Source: Candidatus Heteroruminococcus faecigallinarum
GTDB taxonomy: Bacteria; Bacillota; Clostridia; Oscillospirales; Ruminococcaceae
Direction: 5' to 3'
Length of the DNA stretch: 64,000 bases
Assembly (NCBI GenBank): GCA_904387055.1
Contig: CAJFKV010000001.1
Location: 1-64,000 of the forward strand
In this document: positions 24,826-33,914 of the stretch, in pieces
How positions within the stretch are numbered: the stretch's first letter is position 1
Layout of the letters: each line of letters opens with the position of its first letter
Program-made: the position numbers and the translations under genes
The notes under the pieces: generated by a model
What the model was told of the DNA's origin: nothing
The model's input: the letters and a program-made list of their open reading frames with translations, nothing else
Database searches by the model: none

Positions 24826-26272
24826 ACGCCTCTGGGTTTTGGTGGGGGTTCTGTGCGTGGCCAGCATTGCTACCGTTGCAGTTACCCAGTACCAGGAGAA
24901 AAAAGAGGAGATTGCGGTCAGTGGAGAGACCATTCTGTCCATCGCGGCCGACGACATCCAGTCCCTTTCCTGGGAATACGAAGACCAGTCCTTTTCCTTC
25001 CACCGGGAAGGGGAGGGATGGACGTATGAAGGGGATGAGACCTTCCCGGTGAGCAGCGAGAGCATCCAGCTGCTGCTGGAGCCCTTTGCCGAGCTGGGCG
25101 CCGCATTCACCATCCAGTCCCCTGAAGATCTGGGCCAATACGGGTTGGACAATCCCACCTGTACCATCGACCTGTCCACCGGTGAGGAAAGCTGGACCAT
25201 CCTCTTGGGGGATTTCAGCACCATGGATTCCCAGCGGTATCTGTCCATGGGGGACGGCAATGTGTATCTGGTGACCCACGATCCCCTGGAGGAGTTTGAC
25301 GCCCAGCTGAGCGAGCTGATCGACCACGACGACCTTCCCTACTTTACCCGGGCAAACAGCATTCAGTTCTCGGGGGAGACGGCCTATTCCATCGAGTATC
25401 AGGAGGAAAGCGCCGATACCTACCGGGAGGACGACCGGTATTTCACCCAGCAGGACGGTCGGAACCAGCCCCTGGATACCAGCCTGGTGGAGGGGTATCT
25501 GCGGGCAGTGAGCACCCTGGATTTGAGCGATTATGTCACCTACAACGCTACGGAAGAGGATCTGGCCCAGTATGGACTGGACACCCCGCAGCTGATCGTT
25601 CAGATCGCCTATCCCAAGGAGGACGAAGAGGGGAACGAGACGGAGGCTACCTTCCAGCTGAGCGTCAGCCGGGATCCGGAGGAGCTGGCTGCCGCCCAGG
25701 AGGCGGAAGAAGCCTCCTCTCAGGAGATGGAAGAGGAGGAAGCATCCTCCCAGTCCTCCGAGGAGGAAGCCGCGACCGAGGAAGAGGCGATTACCGCCTA
25801 TGTCCGCGTGGGCGAGTCCCCCATCGTCTACCAGATTACCGGGGAGGAATACGAGGCGCTGATGGCTGCCTCCTATGACGATCTGCGCCACCGGGAGGTG
25901 CTGCCGGCCGAGACGGGCAATCTCTCCCAGCTGGATATTTCCCTGGAGGGGACCGACTACTCCATCACCAGCGAAGGGGAGGGAGAGGACCGCGTCTATT
26001 CCTATGAGGAAGAAGAGCTGGATGCCCAGGAGCTGTTGAATGCTCTGGCAGCCCTGGAGGTGGATCACTTTACCAGCGAGGCTCCTACCCAGAAGGAGGA
26101 GATCTCGTTGACGGTCCATCTGGATCTGGAGGGGGAGCCCACGGTTTCCATCCAGTTTTACCGGTACGACGGCGATTCCTGTCTGGCCGTTGTAGACGGG
26201 ACGTCGGTGGGCCTGGTGCCCCGGGAGCAGGTGGTTGACCTGATCGAAACGGTCAACGCCATCGTCCTGTAA
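24812..26272 (+). CDS. DUF4340 surface protein of Gld-type operon
   Basis: A 486-residue membrane-anchored extracellular protein (one N-terminal helix at about 7-24). It has DUF4340-type repeats of the form LxxLGxxxxLxxPEDLGQYGLDNP and LAQYGLDTPQLIVQI, which repeat the YGLD(N/T)P motif near residues 111 and 251. A strongly acidic Glu/Ser insert lies at about 290-330. DUF4340 proteins commonly end Gld-type ABC operons; their role is unknown. A strong terminator follows. Confidence 0.85.
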   Translation: MKRYKRLWVLVGVLCVASIATVAVTQYQEKKEEIAVSGETILSIAADDIQSLSWEYEDQSFSFHREGEGWTYEGDETFPVSSESIQLLLEPFAELGAAFTIQSPEDLGQYGLDNPTCTIDLSTGEESWTILLGDFSTMDSQRYLSMGDGNVYLVTHDPLEEFDAQLSELIDHDDLPYFTRANSIQFSGETAYSIEYQEESADTYREDDRYFTQQDGRNQPLDTSLVEGYLRAVSTLDLSDYVTYNATEEDLAQYGLDTPQLIVQIAYPKEDEEGNETEATFQLSVSRDPEELAAAQEAEEASSQEMEEEEASSQSSEEEAATEEEAITAYVRVGESPIVYQITGEEYEALMAASYDDLRHREVLPAETGNLSQLDISLEGTDYSITSEGEGEDRVYSYEEEELDAQELLNALAALEVDHFTSEAPTQKEEISLTVHLDLEGEPTVSIQFYRYDGDSCLAVVDGTSVGLVPREQVVDLIETVNAIVL

Positions 26273-26318
26273 TTCCTGTTGCATACTGGTACCCCCTGGC
26301 GGGGTACATGCCCTCTGG

Positions 26319-26352
26319 AAAGGGCCGCCGGAAACTTCGGCGGCCCTTTCTC
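26319..26352 (+). terminator. Terminator of the Gld-type operon
   Basis: AAAGGGCCGCCG (26319-26330) pairs exactly with CGGCGGCCCTTT (26338-26349), followed by CTCTTT. A smaller stem, GTACCCC with GGGGTAC, lies just before it at 26289-26307. Confidence 0.85.
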
Positions 26353-26442
26353 TTTGCAAAAAATAGGCAGTCCCCTATTCCGCCGGAACAAGATGTGGTA
26401 TACTGGTCTGGAAAAGACCATAGGAAAAGGGAGGGAAGGGCT

Positions 26443-26955
26443 TTGTTGGATCAGCTGCGGGAACAGATGTTGGTTCAGGAGGAAGAACGGCTGGCCAGTC
26501 TGGCCCTGCGCAACCGGATTCTCACGGTGGGGCTGGTTGTTTGGGGAGTGCTGCTGCTGGGCTGGCTGATCTATTCCTTTGTCCGCGGGCTGCTGCGGCT
26601 GCGGGCGGCCGCCCTTGCGGGGGACGATGTCATCTCCTTTGTCTGTTCCCGCTGCGGAAAGGAATTTACCCTGCCTGTCGCCTATCTGGCAAAGCACCCC
26701 TTTCAGGCGACCAAGTCGACGGTGATGGGGGTTCCCGGGGTCGAGGGAACGGTCTCCCTTTCCCGGCGTCTGCGCTGTCCTGCCTGTGGACGGCACAGCT
26801 GGTGCCGCCAGGAAATGGGCAAGACCGTCCGGCTCGGCGCCGCTTTTTGGCGACAGTGGATCCGGGAAACCCTCCCTCGTTTTCTGATTGTGGAATTGGG
26901 GATCCTGGCGGCAGGGGGGATCTTTGTGACGGTGGTCCGGACGATGTTCGGATAG
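26443..26955 (+). CDS. Zinc-ribbon membrane protein, unknown function
   Basis: A protein of about 170 residues, not assigned to a family. A hydrophobic segment (ILTVGLVVWGVLLLGWLIYS) is followed by a zinc-ribbon-like pattern split as CSRCGKEF and CPACGRHSWC about 45 residues apart, and a second hydrophobic segment lies near the C-terminus. The TTG at 26443 is chosen because GGGAGGG precedes it; an ATG at 26467 is the alternative but lacks a clear ribosome site. A TATACT box at about 26398 may be its promoter. Confidence 0.65.
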   Translation: MLDQLREQMLVQEEERLASLALRNRILTVGLVVWGVLLLGWLIYSFVRGLLRLRAAALAGDDVISFVCSRCGKEFTLPVAYLAKHPFQATKSTVMGVPGVEGTVSLSRRLRCPACGRHSWCRQEMGKTVRLGAAFWRQWIRETLPRFLIVELGILAAGGIFVTVVRTMFG

Positions 26956-27056
26956 GGTTGGACAGCAGGCGGCAGGTCCGCCTGAGCCTCCCGAGGGAAA
27001 TGGGGCGGGCAGCGCCCCGGCCCGCGGGAGAAGATAACAAGTGAGGAGGAAACGGA

Positions 27057-27683
27057 ATGAATGTACGGAATAGAAGGCTTGCTCTGGCAGCGGCGGTTTT
27101 GGCCCTTTGGGGGCTGTTGACCGGCTGCAGCAGTTTGATCCCCACGATCCAGAGGGAAGATGTTCAGGGGGAAGAGGTCCAACGGGAAGAGATTCATAGG
27201 GAAGATGTCCAGGAGATCTATGCCCAGGACGGCTATGGGGAAGGCCGAATGGGGGACGTTATGCACAGCTATTTTTTCGACTTCACGGTGAACAGCGCCT
27301 ATCTGTGCGACGAGTTTGAGGGATATCTGCCTTCCCAGGAGGACAACTGCCTGTTGGTGGCCGATGTCACCGTCCACAACACCCATACCTCCAGCATTCC
27401 CATGTTTGACAGCGACTTTCAGGTCCAGTGGAGCTCGGATGCCGCCGATGCCTTTGAGCTGCCGATCACCTACGAGGCCGACCAGGTATCGGCCCGGCAG
27501 CTGCCCACGGAATATGAGCTGGCAGTAGACGAGGAACGGGAGGGACTCTTAGTGTTCGAGGTTCCTCAGGGGGAGAAGGATTTCTCCATTTCCTATCTGG
27601 AGGTCTTTGACGACAGCACCGAGGGGGATGTTTTCTTTGTCTTCTTTACCGCCGAGGAAAAGGAAAACGCCGCCGCCATCTGA
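27057..27683 (+). CDS. Lipoprotein with DUF4352-like domain
   Basis: A 208-residue lipoprotein (lipobox LLTGC at about 21-25). A run of pentapeptides (QREDV, QGEEV, QREEI, HREDV) lies at about residues 32-51 as a charged tether. The following domain (FFDFTVNSAYLCDEFEGYLP; LLVADVTVHNTHTSSIPMF; GLLVFEVPQGEKDFSISY) has the pattern of immunoglobulin-like DUF4352 proteins common on Firmicutes surfaces. Function is unknown. GAGGAGG precedes the ATG. Confidence 0.82.
   Translation: MNVRNRRLALAAAVLALWGLLTGCSSLIPTIQREDVQGEEVQREEIHREDVQEIYAQDGYGEGRMGDVMHSYFFDFTVNSAYLCDEFEGYLPSQEDNCLLVADVTVHNTHTSSIPMFDSDFQVQWSSDAADAFELPITYEADQVSARQLPTEYELAVDEEREGLLVFEVPQGEKDFSISYLEVFDDSTEGDVFFVFFTAEEKENAAAI
27150..27209 (+). 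repeat. Four tandem 15-bp units inside lipoprotein gene
   Basis: Four imperfect 15-base units with consensus CAGAGGGAAGATGTC run in frame and encode the pentapeptides QREDV, QGEEV, QREEI and HREDV. Because 15 is divisible by three, gain or loss of units would change tether length without a frameshift. Confidence 0.8.
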
Positions 27684-27801
27684 CCGAGGGTACTCATACG
27701 AAAAAAGCATCTGTCACAATAAAGAAGAAGTATTGGACAGAATGCCTCCCGGAGCCTATGATAAAGAAGAAATCTGATTCCTACAGGAAGGGAGAAGAAG
27801 C

Positions 27802-28278
27802 ATGATGAGCAATCGATTAGTCGCTTATTTTTCCGCCAGCGGGACCACCGCCCGGGTGGCCAAAAACCTGGCCCAGGCCGCTGGCGCGGATTTGTATGAG
27901 ATCAAGCCGGCGGTGCCCTACACCTCCGCCGATCTCAACTGGATGGACAAAAAATCCCGCAGCACGGTGGAGATGAACGACCGTTCCTTCCGCCCACCCC
28001 TGGCGGACACCGACGCCCCCATTGCCAGCCACGACACCATTCTGCTGGGATTCCCTATCTGGTGGTATGTGGCGCCCACCATTATCAATACGTTCTTGGA
28101 AAGCTACGATTTTTCCGGTAAGACCATTGTCCTGTTTGCAACCTCCGGGGGGAGCGGCTTTGGCAAGACAGTCGCTTCTCTTGCTTCCAGCTGCCCTGGG
28201 GCGACCATGAAAGAGGGGCGGCTCCTCAATGGGAACCCCTCCCAGGCAGACCTGAAAAAGTGGGTGGAGAGCATATAA
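27802..28278 (+). CDS. Flavodoxin-family protein
   Basis: A 158-residue cytoplasmic flavodoxin-like protein. It has the FMN loop FSASGTTARVA (about 10-20) and the FPIWWYVAPTIINTFLES segment of the flavodoxin_4 family, as in the lipid-anchored relative at 20661. There is no signal peptide. Members act as electron carriers or NAD(P)H-dependent reductases. ATG codons at 27802 and 27805 are both possible behind GGGAGAAG. It is monocistronic and ends at a terminator. Confidence 0.88.
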   Translation: MMSNRLVAYFSASGTTARVAKNLAQAAGADLYEIKPAVPYTSADLNWMDKKSRSTVEMNDRSFRPPLADTDAPIASHDTILLGFPIWWYVAPTIINTFLESYDFSGKTIVLFATSGGSGFGKTVASLASSCPGATMKEGRLLNGNPSQADLKKWVESI

Positions 28279-28325
28279 GCCCCCAGTATTCCAAAAGAAT
28301 CGTTTGCTGGTTTTTCCAGGACAGG

Positions 28326-28356
28326 AAAGCCTCCTGCGTTGCAGCAGGGGGCTTTT
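28326..28356 (+). terminator. Terminator of flavodoxin gene
   Basis: AAAGCCTCCTGC pairs with GCAGGGGGCTTT (one G-U pair) and a run of T follows, about 50 bases after the stop. Confidence 0.85.
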
Positions 28357-28454
28357 TTCCAGTTGTGTAAAGAATGGGTGAAGACATTATTCGTTCATAA
28401 AAAATTTATAAATTATACATCTTTCGCCAGTATCCTAATACTATATTTCCTTTC

Positions 28455-28558
28455 CCAGGCAGGGCGCCTCTCCTTTGGGGAGGCTTGCCGTATTCACCGG
28501 GCGAAGGTCCATTTGCGCCGCTGGCAATGTAATAATAGCGGCGAGATAAGGGGAAAAC
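28455..28558 (+). other. Hairpin-rich leader of the activase gene
   Basis: After an AT-rich stretch (28385-28450) with possible -10 boxes, two stems precede the start codon: GCCTCTCC with GGGGAGGC (28466-28484), extended by outer GGC/GCC, and CGCCGCT (28516-28522) with AGCGGCG (28537-28543). They resemble a structured 5' leader but match no riboswitch class I recognise. Confidence 0.35.
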
Positions 28559-31500
28559 ATGAGCAAGATCAGAACCGTTCTTTCCATTGGGATTGATGTA
28601 GGATCCACCACCACCAAAATTGTCGCCCTGGATGCGGAAAGCCGCCGGGTTGTATACAGCGACTATCGCCGGCACCATGCGGACCAGGTAAAGAGCGTCT
28701 CCAAGGTGTTGTGGAAGCTGTACGGCACCTTTCCCGAGGCCCAGTTTCATCTGGTGCTCACCGGCTCCGGCGCCAAGCGCCTGGCGGATGCCCTGGGCCT
28801 TCCCTACATCCAGGAGGTGGTCGCCAACGCCACCGCCCTCCAGGACCAGTATCGGCAGGTCGGCACCGCCATCGAGCTGGGCGGACAGGATGCAAAGATC
28901 ATTTTCTTCCGCCAGGATGCCGCCACCGGGCGCCTGGAGACGGCTGATATGCGGATGAACGGCAGCTGTGCCGGCGGAACGGGGGCGTTTCTAGACGAGG
29001 TGGCGGCCATTCTGAACGTGCCCATCGAGGAGCTGGATTCCCTTGCCGCCAAAGGGGATTGTGTGTACGACGTGTCCGGCCGGTGCGGCGTGTATGCCAA
29101 GACCGACATTCAGCCCTTGCTCAACCAGGGGGTCTCCAAGGCCAACCTGGCTCTCTCCGCCTTCCATGCCATCGCCAAGCAGACCATCGGCGGCTTGGCA
29201 CAGGGGCTGGAGATTACGAGCCCGGTCGCCTTTGAAGGAGGCCCTCTTACCTTTAACCCCACGCTGATCCAGGTTTTTGCCCAGCGGCTGGGCCTTTCTC
29301 CGGAGGAGATCCTGATTCCCGAGCGTCCGGAACTGATGATGGCCTACGGAGCGGCTCTTTCGCTGGAAACCCTCTACGCCGGCCAGGACACCCAGGTGTG
29401 GCCGGAAAAGCTGCTGGACCGGCTGCGGCATCTGTCTTTGGCCCCGGAGGGCGGGGAAGAGGGAAAGCCCTTCTTTGCCAATGAGGAGGAGCGGAAAGCC
29501 TTCCAGCAAGCCCATGCCCTTCCTCAGTGGGAGCCCTTTCAGCCCCAGGCGGGGCAGCAGGTAAAGGCGTGGCTGGGGATCGATTCCGGGAGCACCACCA
29601 CCAAATTTGTCCTGATGGACGAGGAGGAGCGGATTCTCGATTCCTTTTATTCCCCCAACCGGGGGGATCCTCTCATGGTGGCCAAGGAAGCCCTGCTGGC
29701 CATGAACGACCGGTACCGGGAGGCGGGCGCCTCCCTGGAGATCCTGGGGGTGGGAACCACCGGCTATGGGGAGCAGCTGTTTGCCAATGCGTTTTCCGCC
29801 GAGTGCCATGTGGTGGAGACGGTGGCCCACGCCAGGGCGGCGGCCAAGTATGTGCCGGGCGCCACCTTTATTCTGGATATCGGCGGGCAGGACATGAAGG
29901 CGATCTGGCTGGACCAGGGGGTCATCACCAACATTGTGGTGAACGAGGCTTGTTCCTCCGGGTGCGGCTCTTTCCTGGAGAATTTTGCCGCCTCCCTCCA
30001 CATCCCCGTGGACCAGATTGCCCAAGCGGCCTTTGATTCCCAGAGCCCCGCCCACCTGGGCAGCCGGTGCACCGTCTTTATGAACAGCAGCATCGTGACC
30101 GAGCAGCGCAACGGCAAGCTGCCGGGGGACATTATGGCGGGCCTCTGCCGGTCCATCATTGAAAATGTCTTTACCAAGGTGATCCGTATCTCCAACTTGG
30201 ATTCCCTGGGGGATACCATTGTGGTCCAGGGGGGGACCTTCCGGAACGACGCGGTCCTCCGGGCGCTGGAGCAGTATACCGGCCGCCAGGTGATCCGCGC
30301 CCCCTATCCGGGGGTGATGGGCGCCATCGGCGCCGCCCTCCTCACCAAGGAGCGGATGGCCGGCAAGCCCCGCACCTTCATCGGCATGGAAGCCCTGCGT
30401 ACCTTTTCCTATACCCAGCAGGCCAACTCCCCCTGTCCCTTCTGTGCCAACCACTGCAAGCGGACCATCATCTCCTTTTCCAACGGCAGCTGCTGGGTCA
30501 CCAACAACCGCTGCGAGCGGGGAGAGATCCTGGGCGATCCCAAGGACAGCCAGACCCAGACTCTCCTGCGGGAGAAGAACCGGGAGCGGGAACAGGTGCC
30601 TAATCTCTTCCGCCTGCGGGAAAAGCTGCTGTTCCAGGAATACCCGTGCCCCGCCCCTTCCCAAAAGCGGGAGACGGTGATCGGCCTGCCCAGGGTGCTT
30701 TCCTACTGGGACACCATGCCCTTCTGGAGCACCTTTTTCCGGGCGCTGGGCTTCACGGTGAAGCTGTCCCACCCCAGTACCCGCAAGCTGTATGAAAGCG
30801 GTCTGTCCGCCGTTACCTCCGACACCGTCTGTTTCCCCGCCAAGCTGGTGCATGGCCACATCCGGGATCTGGTAAAGCAGGGGGTGGACCGGATCTTTAT
30901 GCCGTCCATCACGACCATGCCCTCGGAGAATCGAGAAAAAACCAGCCAATCCATGTGTGCAGTGGTGAAGGGATACCCGCTCATCATCCGCAACTCCGAT
31001 GACCCTGCCCGCCAGTGGGGGGTTCCCTTTGACGCCCCCTTGTTCCACTGGTACACCTCCGCGGACCGGCAGTCCCAGCTGACCCGGTATATGGAGGAGG
31101 CCTTCCAAATTTCCCCTCAGGAGACCCGTGCCGCCATCCAGGCGGGAGATGCCGCCCAGCTGCGCTTTCTCACCCAGCTGCGGGAGGCGGGCCATCGGAC
31201 GCTGGACCAGGTGGGGAAGAACGGACAGTATGCGGTGGTGCTGGCATCCCGCCCCTACCAGACCGATTCCCTGGTGAACCACGACCTGCCCGACCTGTTT
31301 ACCAGCCTGGGCATCCCGGTGCTGACGGTGGACTCCCTCCCCCAGGGCAACCAGGTGGAGCTGGGGTACAGCGCGCTGGACATTGTGAACAACTACCATG
31401 CCCGGATGCTTTCCTCCGCCGTCCTGGCCGCCCGGGATCCCCGGCTGGAATATGTGCAGATTGTCAGCTTCGGATGCGGGCACGACGCCTACCTGTCCGA

Positions 31501-32983
31501 CGAGATCATCCGCCTCATGAAGGAGATCTCCGGCAAGATCCCCCTGGTCCTGAAGCTGGATGAAAGCGACATCCAGGGTCCCCTGCGGATCCGGGTGCGG
31601 TCCTTTGTGGAGACGGTGGCCATGAACCGGGCCCGGGGGGAGGAACGCCCCGTGCGCCCGCTGCGGGATCCCTATCCGGTGAAGTTTACCGCCCGGGACA
31701 AAAAGGAGCGGGTGGTGCTGATCCCTAATACCTCCCACGCCTTCTGCCGGGTGATGGCGGCGGCCATGGGGAAACAGGGGCTGCGGACGGTTCCCTTGCC
31801 GGTGGGCCGGGAGGAAGCCATCCGCCTGGGCAAGCAGTATGTCCACAACGACATCTGCTTCCCCGCCCAGATCGTCATTGGCGAGGCGCTGGCGGCTCTC
31901 CGCAGCGGCCAGTACGACCTGGACCATGTGGCGGTGGGGATGGGGAAATACATAGGGGACTGCCGCCTCACCCACTACAGCGCCCTGCTGCGGAAGGCGC
32001 TGGACGATGCGGGATATCCCCAGGTCCCCATCATCACCAACGACGACAAGGACAGCCACAACCTTCACCCCGGCTATAAGATGAACCTGACCGCCTCCAT
32101 CCGAGTGGCCTTTGCCCTGCCGATGATCGACGTGCTGGAGGAGCTGCTCCGGAAGATCCGTCCCTACGAGGCGGTGCCGGGCAGCGCCGACCAGGCCTTT
32201 GACCGGGCCATGGACTTGGTGATCCACGGCCTGGAGGACCGGGGGGTGCGGGGGGCGGAGGATGGGTTCCGCCAGGCCATCCAGGTGATGAACGAGGTGG
32301 AGTACGACCGGTCCCATCCCCGTCCCCAGGTGCTGATTGTGGGGGAGTACCTGCTCAACTTCCACCCCGGCGCCAACCATGAAATCGAGCGGTATCTGGA
32401 GGAGAACGGCTTTGAAATCATCGAGGCCCGGATGACCGACGTGATCCGCAAGACCTACTTCAACTTGGGTTCCCAGGTGTGGGAATACCATGTCCACCGG
32501 TCCGCCAAGGACAAGGTGTGGTACCGGGCGGCCGACGTGATTTTTGAAGCGGCCCACGATCTTACCGACCGGATTGCCGCGGCCCATCCCCTTTACCAGC
32601 GGGCCAGCCGCCTGCCGGAGCTGGTGAAGGCCAGCGACCCCATCATCCACCACACCTTTGACGCCGGGGAAGGGGTGCTGATCCCTGGGGAAATCCTTCA
32701 CCACGCAGCCCATGGTTGCCGGACATTTGTTATTCTGCAGCCCTTCGGCTGCCTGCCCAACCATGTGGTGGGCCGCGGCGTGGCCAAGAAACTGAAGGAA
32801 ATTTATCCCGACGCCCAGATTCTGCCCCTGGACTACGACCCGGATGTGAGCACCGCCAATTTGGAGAACCGTCTGCAGATGCTGGTGATGAACATGAAGG
32901 GGAAGGAGCTGGAGAAAACGGCTGCTGCAAAAAGAGAAGCCGCGGAGGAGACCGCGGCCGTCCCGGTGGGGCGGGCGATCTAA
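28559..32983 (+). CDS. Giant 2-hydroxyacyl-CoA dehydratase activase fusion
   Basis: A 1474-residue protein joining two BadF/BadG-type activase ATPase domains and two further domains. The first ATPase (about 5-260) has GIDVGSTTTKIVAL and the cluster cysteine in GSCAGGTGAFLDE. The second (about 338-600) has GIDSGSTTTKFVLM and ACSSGCGSFLENF. A Cys-rich link (CPFCANHC ... CWVTNNRCERG, about 624-660) leads to a DUF2229-like region (about 704-940) and a dehydratase-subunit-like C-terminus (about 1045-1420). Simple activases pass electrons from a 4Fe-4S cluster to 2-hydroxyacyl-CoA dehydratase. Fusions of this layout are widespread in anaerobes, but their substrate is not established. Confidence 0.9.
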   Translation: MSKIRTVLSIGIDVGSTTTKIVALDAESRRVVYSDYRRHHADQVKSVSKVLWKLYGTFPEAQFHLVLTGSGAKRLADALGLPYIQEVVANATALQDQYRQVGTAIELGGQDAKIIFFRQDAATGRLETADMRMNGSCAGGTGAFLDEVAAILNVPIEELDSLAAKGDCVYDVSGRCGVYAKTDIQPLLNQGVSKANLALSAFHAIAKQTIGGLAQGLEITSPVAFEGGPLTFNPTLIQVFAQRLGLSPEEILIPERPELMMAYGAALSLETLYAGQDTQVWPEKLLDRLRHLSLAPEGGEEGKPFFANEEERKAFQQAHALPQWEPFQPQAGQQVKAWLGIDSGSTTTKFVLMDEEERILDSFYSPNRGDPLMVAKEALLAMNDRYREAGASLEILGVGTTGYGEQLFANAFSAECHVVETVAHARAAAKYVPGATFILDIGGQDMKAIWLDQGVITNIVVNEACSSGCGSFLENFAASLHIPVDQIAQAAFDSQSPAHLGSRCTVFMNSSIVTEQRNGKLPGDIMAGLCRSIIENVFTKVIRISNLDSLGDTIVVQGGTFRNDAVLRALEQYTGRQVIRAPYPGVMGAIGAALLTKERMAGKPRTFIGMEALRTFSYTQQANSPCPFCANHCKRTIISFSNGSCWVTNNRCERGEILGDPKDSQTQTLLREKNREREQVPNLFRLREKLLFQEYPCPAPSQKRETVIGLPRVLSYWDTMPFWSTFFRALGFTVKLSHPSTRKLYESGLSAVTSDTVCFPAKLVHGHIRDLVKQGVDRIFMPSITTMPSENREKTSQSMCAVVKGYPLIIRNSDDPARQWGVPFDAPLFHWYTSADRQSQLTRYMEEAFQISPQETRAAIQAGDAAQLRFLTQLREAGHRTLDQVGKNGQYAVVLASRPYQTDSLVNHDLPDLFTSLGIPVLTVDSLPQGNQVELGYSALDIVNNYHARMLSSAVLAARDPRLEYVQIVSFGCGHDAYLSDEIIRLMKEISGKIPLVLKLDESDIQGPLRIRVRSFVETVAMNRARGEERPVRPLRDPYPVKFTARDKKERVVLIPNTSHAFCRVMAAAMGKQGLRTVPLPVGREEAIRLGKQYVHNDICFPAQIVIGEALAALRSGQYDLDHVAVGMGKYIGDCRLTHYSALLRKALDDAGYPQVPIITNDDKDSHNLHPGYKMNLTASIRVAFALPMIDVLEELLRKIRPYEAVPGSADQAFDRAMDLVIHGLEDRGVRGAEDGFRQAIQVMNEVEYDRSHPRPQVLIVGEYLLNFHPGANHEIERYLEENGFEIIEARMTDVIRKTYFNLGSQVWEYHVHRSAKDKVWYRAADVIFEAAHDLTDRIAAAHPLYQRASRLPELVKASDPIIHHTFDAGEGVLIPGEILHHAAHGCRTFVILQPFGCLPNHVVGRGVAKKLKEIYPDAQILPLDYDPDVSTANLENRLQMLVMNMKGKELEKTAAAKREAAEETAAVPVGRAI

Positions 32984-33026
32984 CCCGCCCCCGGTTTGCT
33001 CCCTGGATATCTTGCCGTGACATGGA

Positions 33027-33067
33027 AAAAGTCCCCTGCCGGAAATAAATTCCGACAGGGGACTTTT
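33027..33067. terminator. Bidirectional terminator between activase and thiM
   Basis: AAAAGTCCCCTG (33027-33038) pairs with CAGGGGACTTTT (33056-33067), with an inner CCGGAA/TTCCG pairing. A-rich and T-rich flanks serve both convergent genes. Confidence 0.85.
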
Positions 33068-33104
33068 ATGCTTCAAATAATAGCTGAAAAGGCCAAAATA
33101 CCGA

Positions 33105-33896
33105 TTACCTGCCCAGAGAAGAAACCATTACCTCGGGATGGCAGGCGTTCAGCAGCGCAGCCTGGTCAAAGAGGGCCGCCCGGAAGGAACCGGGGCCGCG
33201 GCTGTCTGCCTGGGCGCCGGCGGCGCAGGATTTCCAAAAGGCGGCGGCGGCGACTGCTCCGGAAAAGGAATCGGGCGTCAGGGCGGCAAAGGCCCCCAAC
33301 AGGCAGGAGAGCATACATCCTGCTCCGGTGATTCTCTCCATATACGCGCTGCCCCCTTGAATGGCAGAGATCCGGTTCCCGTCGGTCACCAGATCGGTCT
33401 CCCCGGAGAGAAGGACCACGCAGCCCAACCGCCGGGCCAGGGAGGCGGCCAGCTCTCCCCGTTCCTCGAGGGGGAGGGAAGCGGGGCTGTCCACCCCGTG
33501 CTCGCCCCCCTGCTGGGTGAGGAGGGCGGCGACCTCGCTGCTGTTGGCGCGGATCAAGGTAGGCCGCACCTTCCTTAAGAGGGCGGACAGCTTCTCCCTC
33601 CGCCAGGCCGATGCCCCCGCTCCCACCGGGTCCAGCACCACCGGCCGGTGAAGCCGGTTGGCGGTCGTGCCGGCGGCGGCACAGGCGGCGAACTTTTCGT
33701 CGCTGGGGGTGCCGGTATTGAGGACCACCGCCCGGCTGGCGGCGGCAATCTCCGCCATCTCCGCCGGTTCCTGGGCCATAATGGGGCTTGCCCCCGCCGC
33801 CAGCAGGATATTGGCGCAGTCCCCGGCGGTCACCAGGTTGGAAATGCAGTGGATCAGGGGGCGCTGGGCCCGCAGATGGGCAAGAAGCTGTTCCAT
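33105..33896 (-). CDS. thiM: Hydroxyethylthiazole kinase
   Basis: A 263-residue ribokinase-fold enzyme that phosphorylates the thiazole precursor of thiamin (THZ to THZ-P). ThiM motifs include PLIHCISNLVTAGDCANILLA, VLDPVGAGASAWR, RANSSEVAAL and the ATP-binding ITGAGCMLSCLLGAF. The product feeds the ThiE part of the fused protein encoded at 12696. It is 18 bases downstream of thiW in a minus-strand TPP-controlled operon, and AGGAG precedes the ATG. Confidence 0.95.
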   Translation of the reverse strand: MEQLLAHLRAQRPLIHCISNLVTAGDCANILLAAGASPIMAQEPAEMAEIAAASRAVVLNTGTPSDEKFAACAAAGTTANRLHRPVVLDPVGAGASAWRREKLSALLRKVRPTLIRANSSEVAALLTQQGGEHGVDSPASLPLEERGELAASLARRLGCVVLLSGETDLVTDGNRISAIQGGSAYMERITGAGCMLSCLLGAFAALTPDSFSGAVAAAAFWKSCAAGAQADSRGPGSFRAALFDQAALLNACHPEVMVSSLGR

Positions 33897-33914
33897 GTGG
33901 TTACTCCTATTTGT

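Noticed and set aside
28991..33076. 1361-codon minus-strand frame opposite the activase gene
   Set aside because: Shadow composition; it also spans the terminator at 33027-33067.
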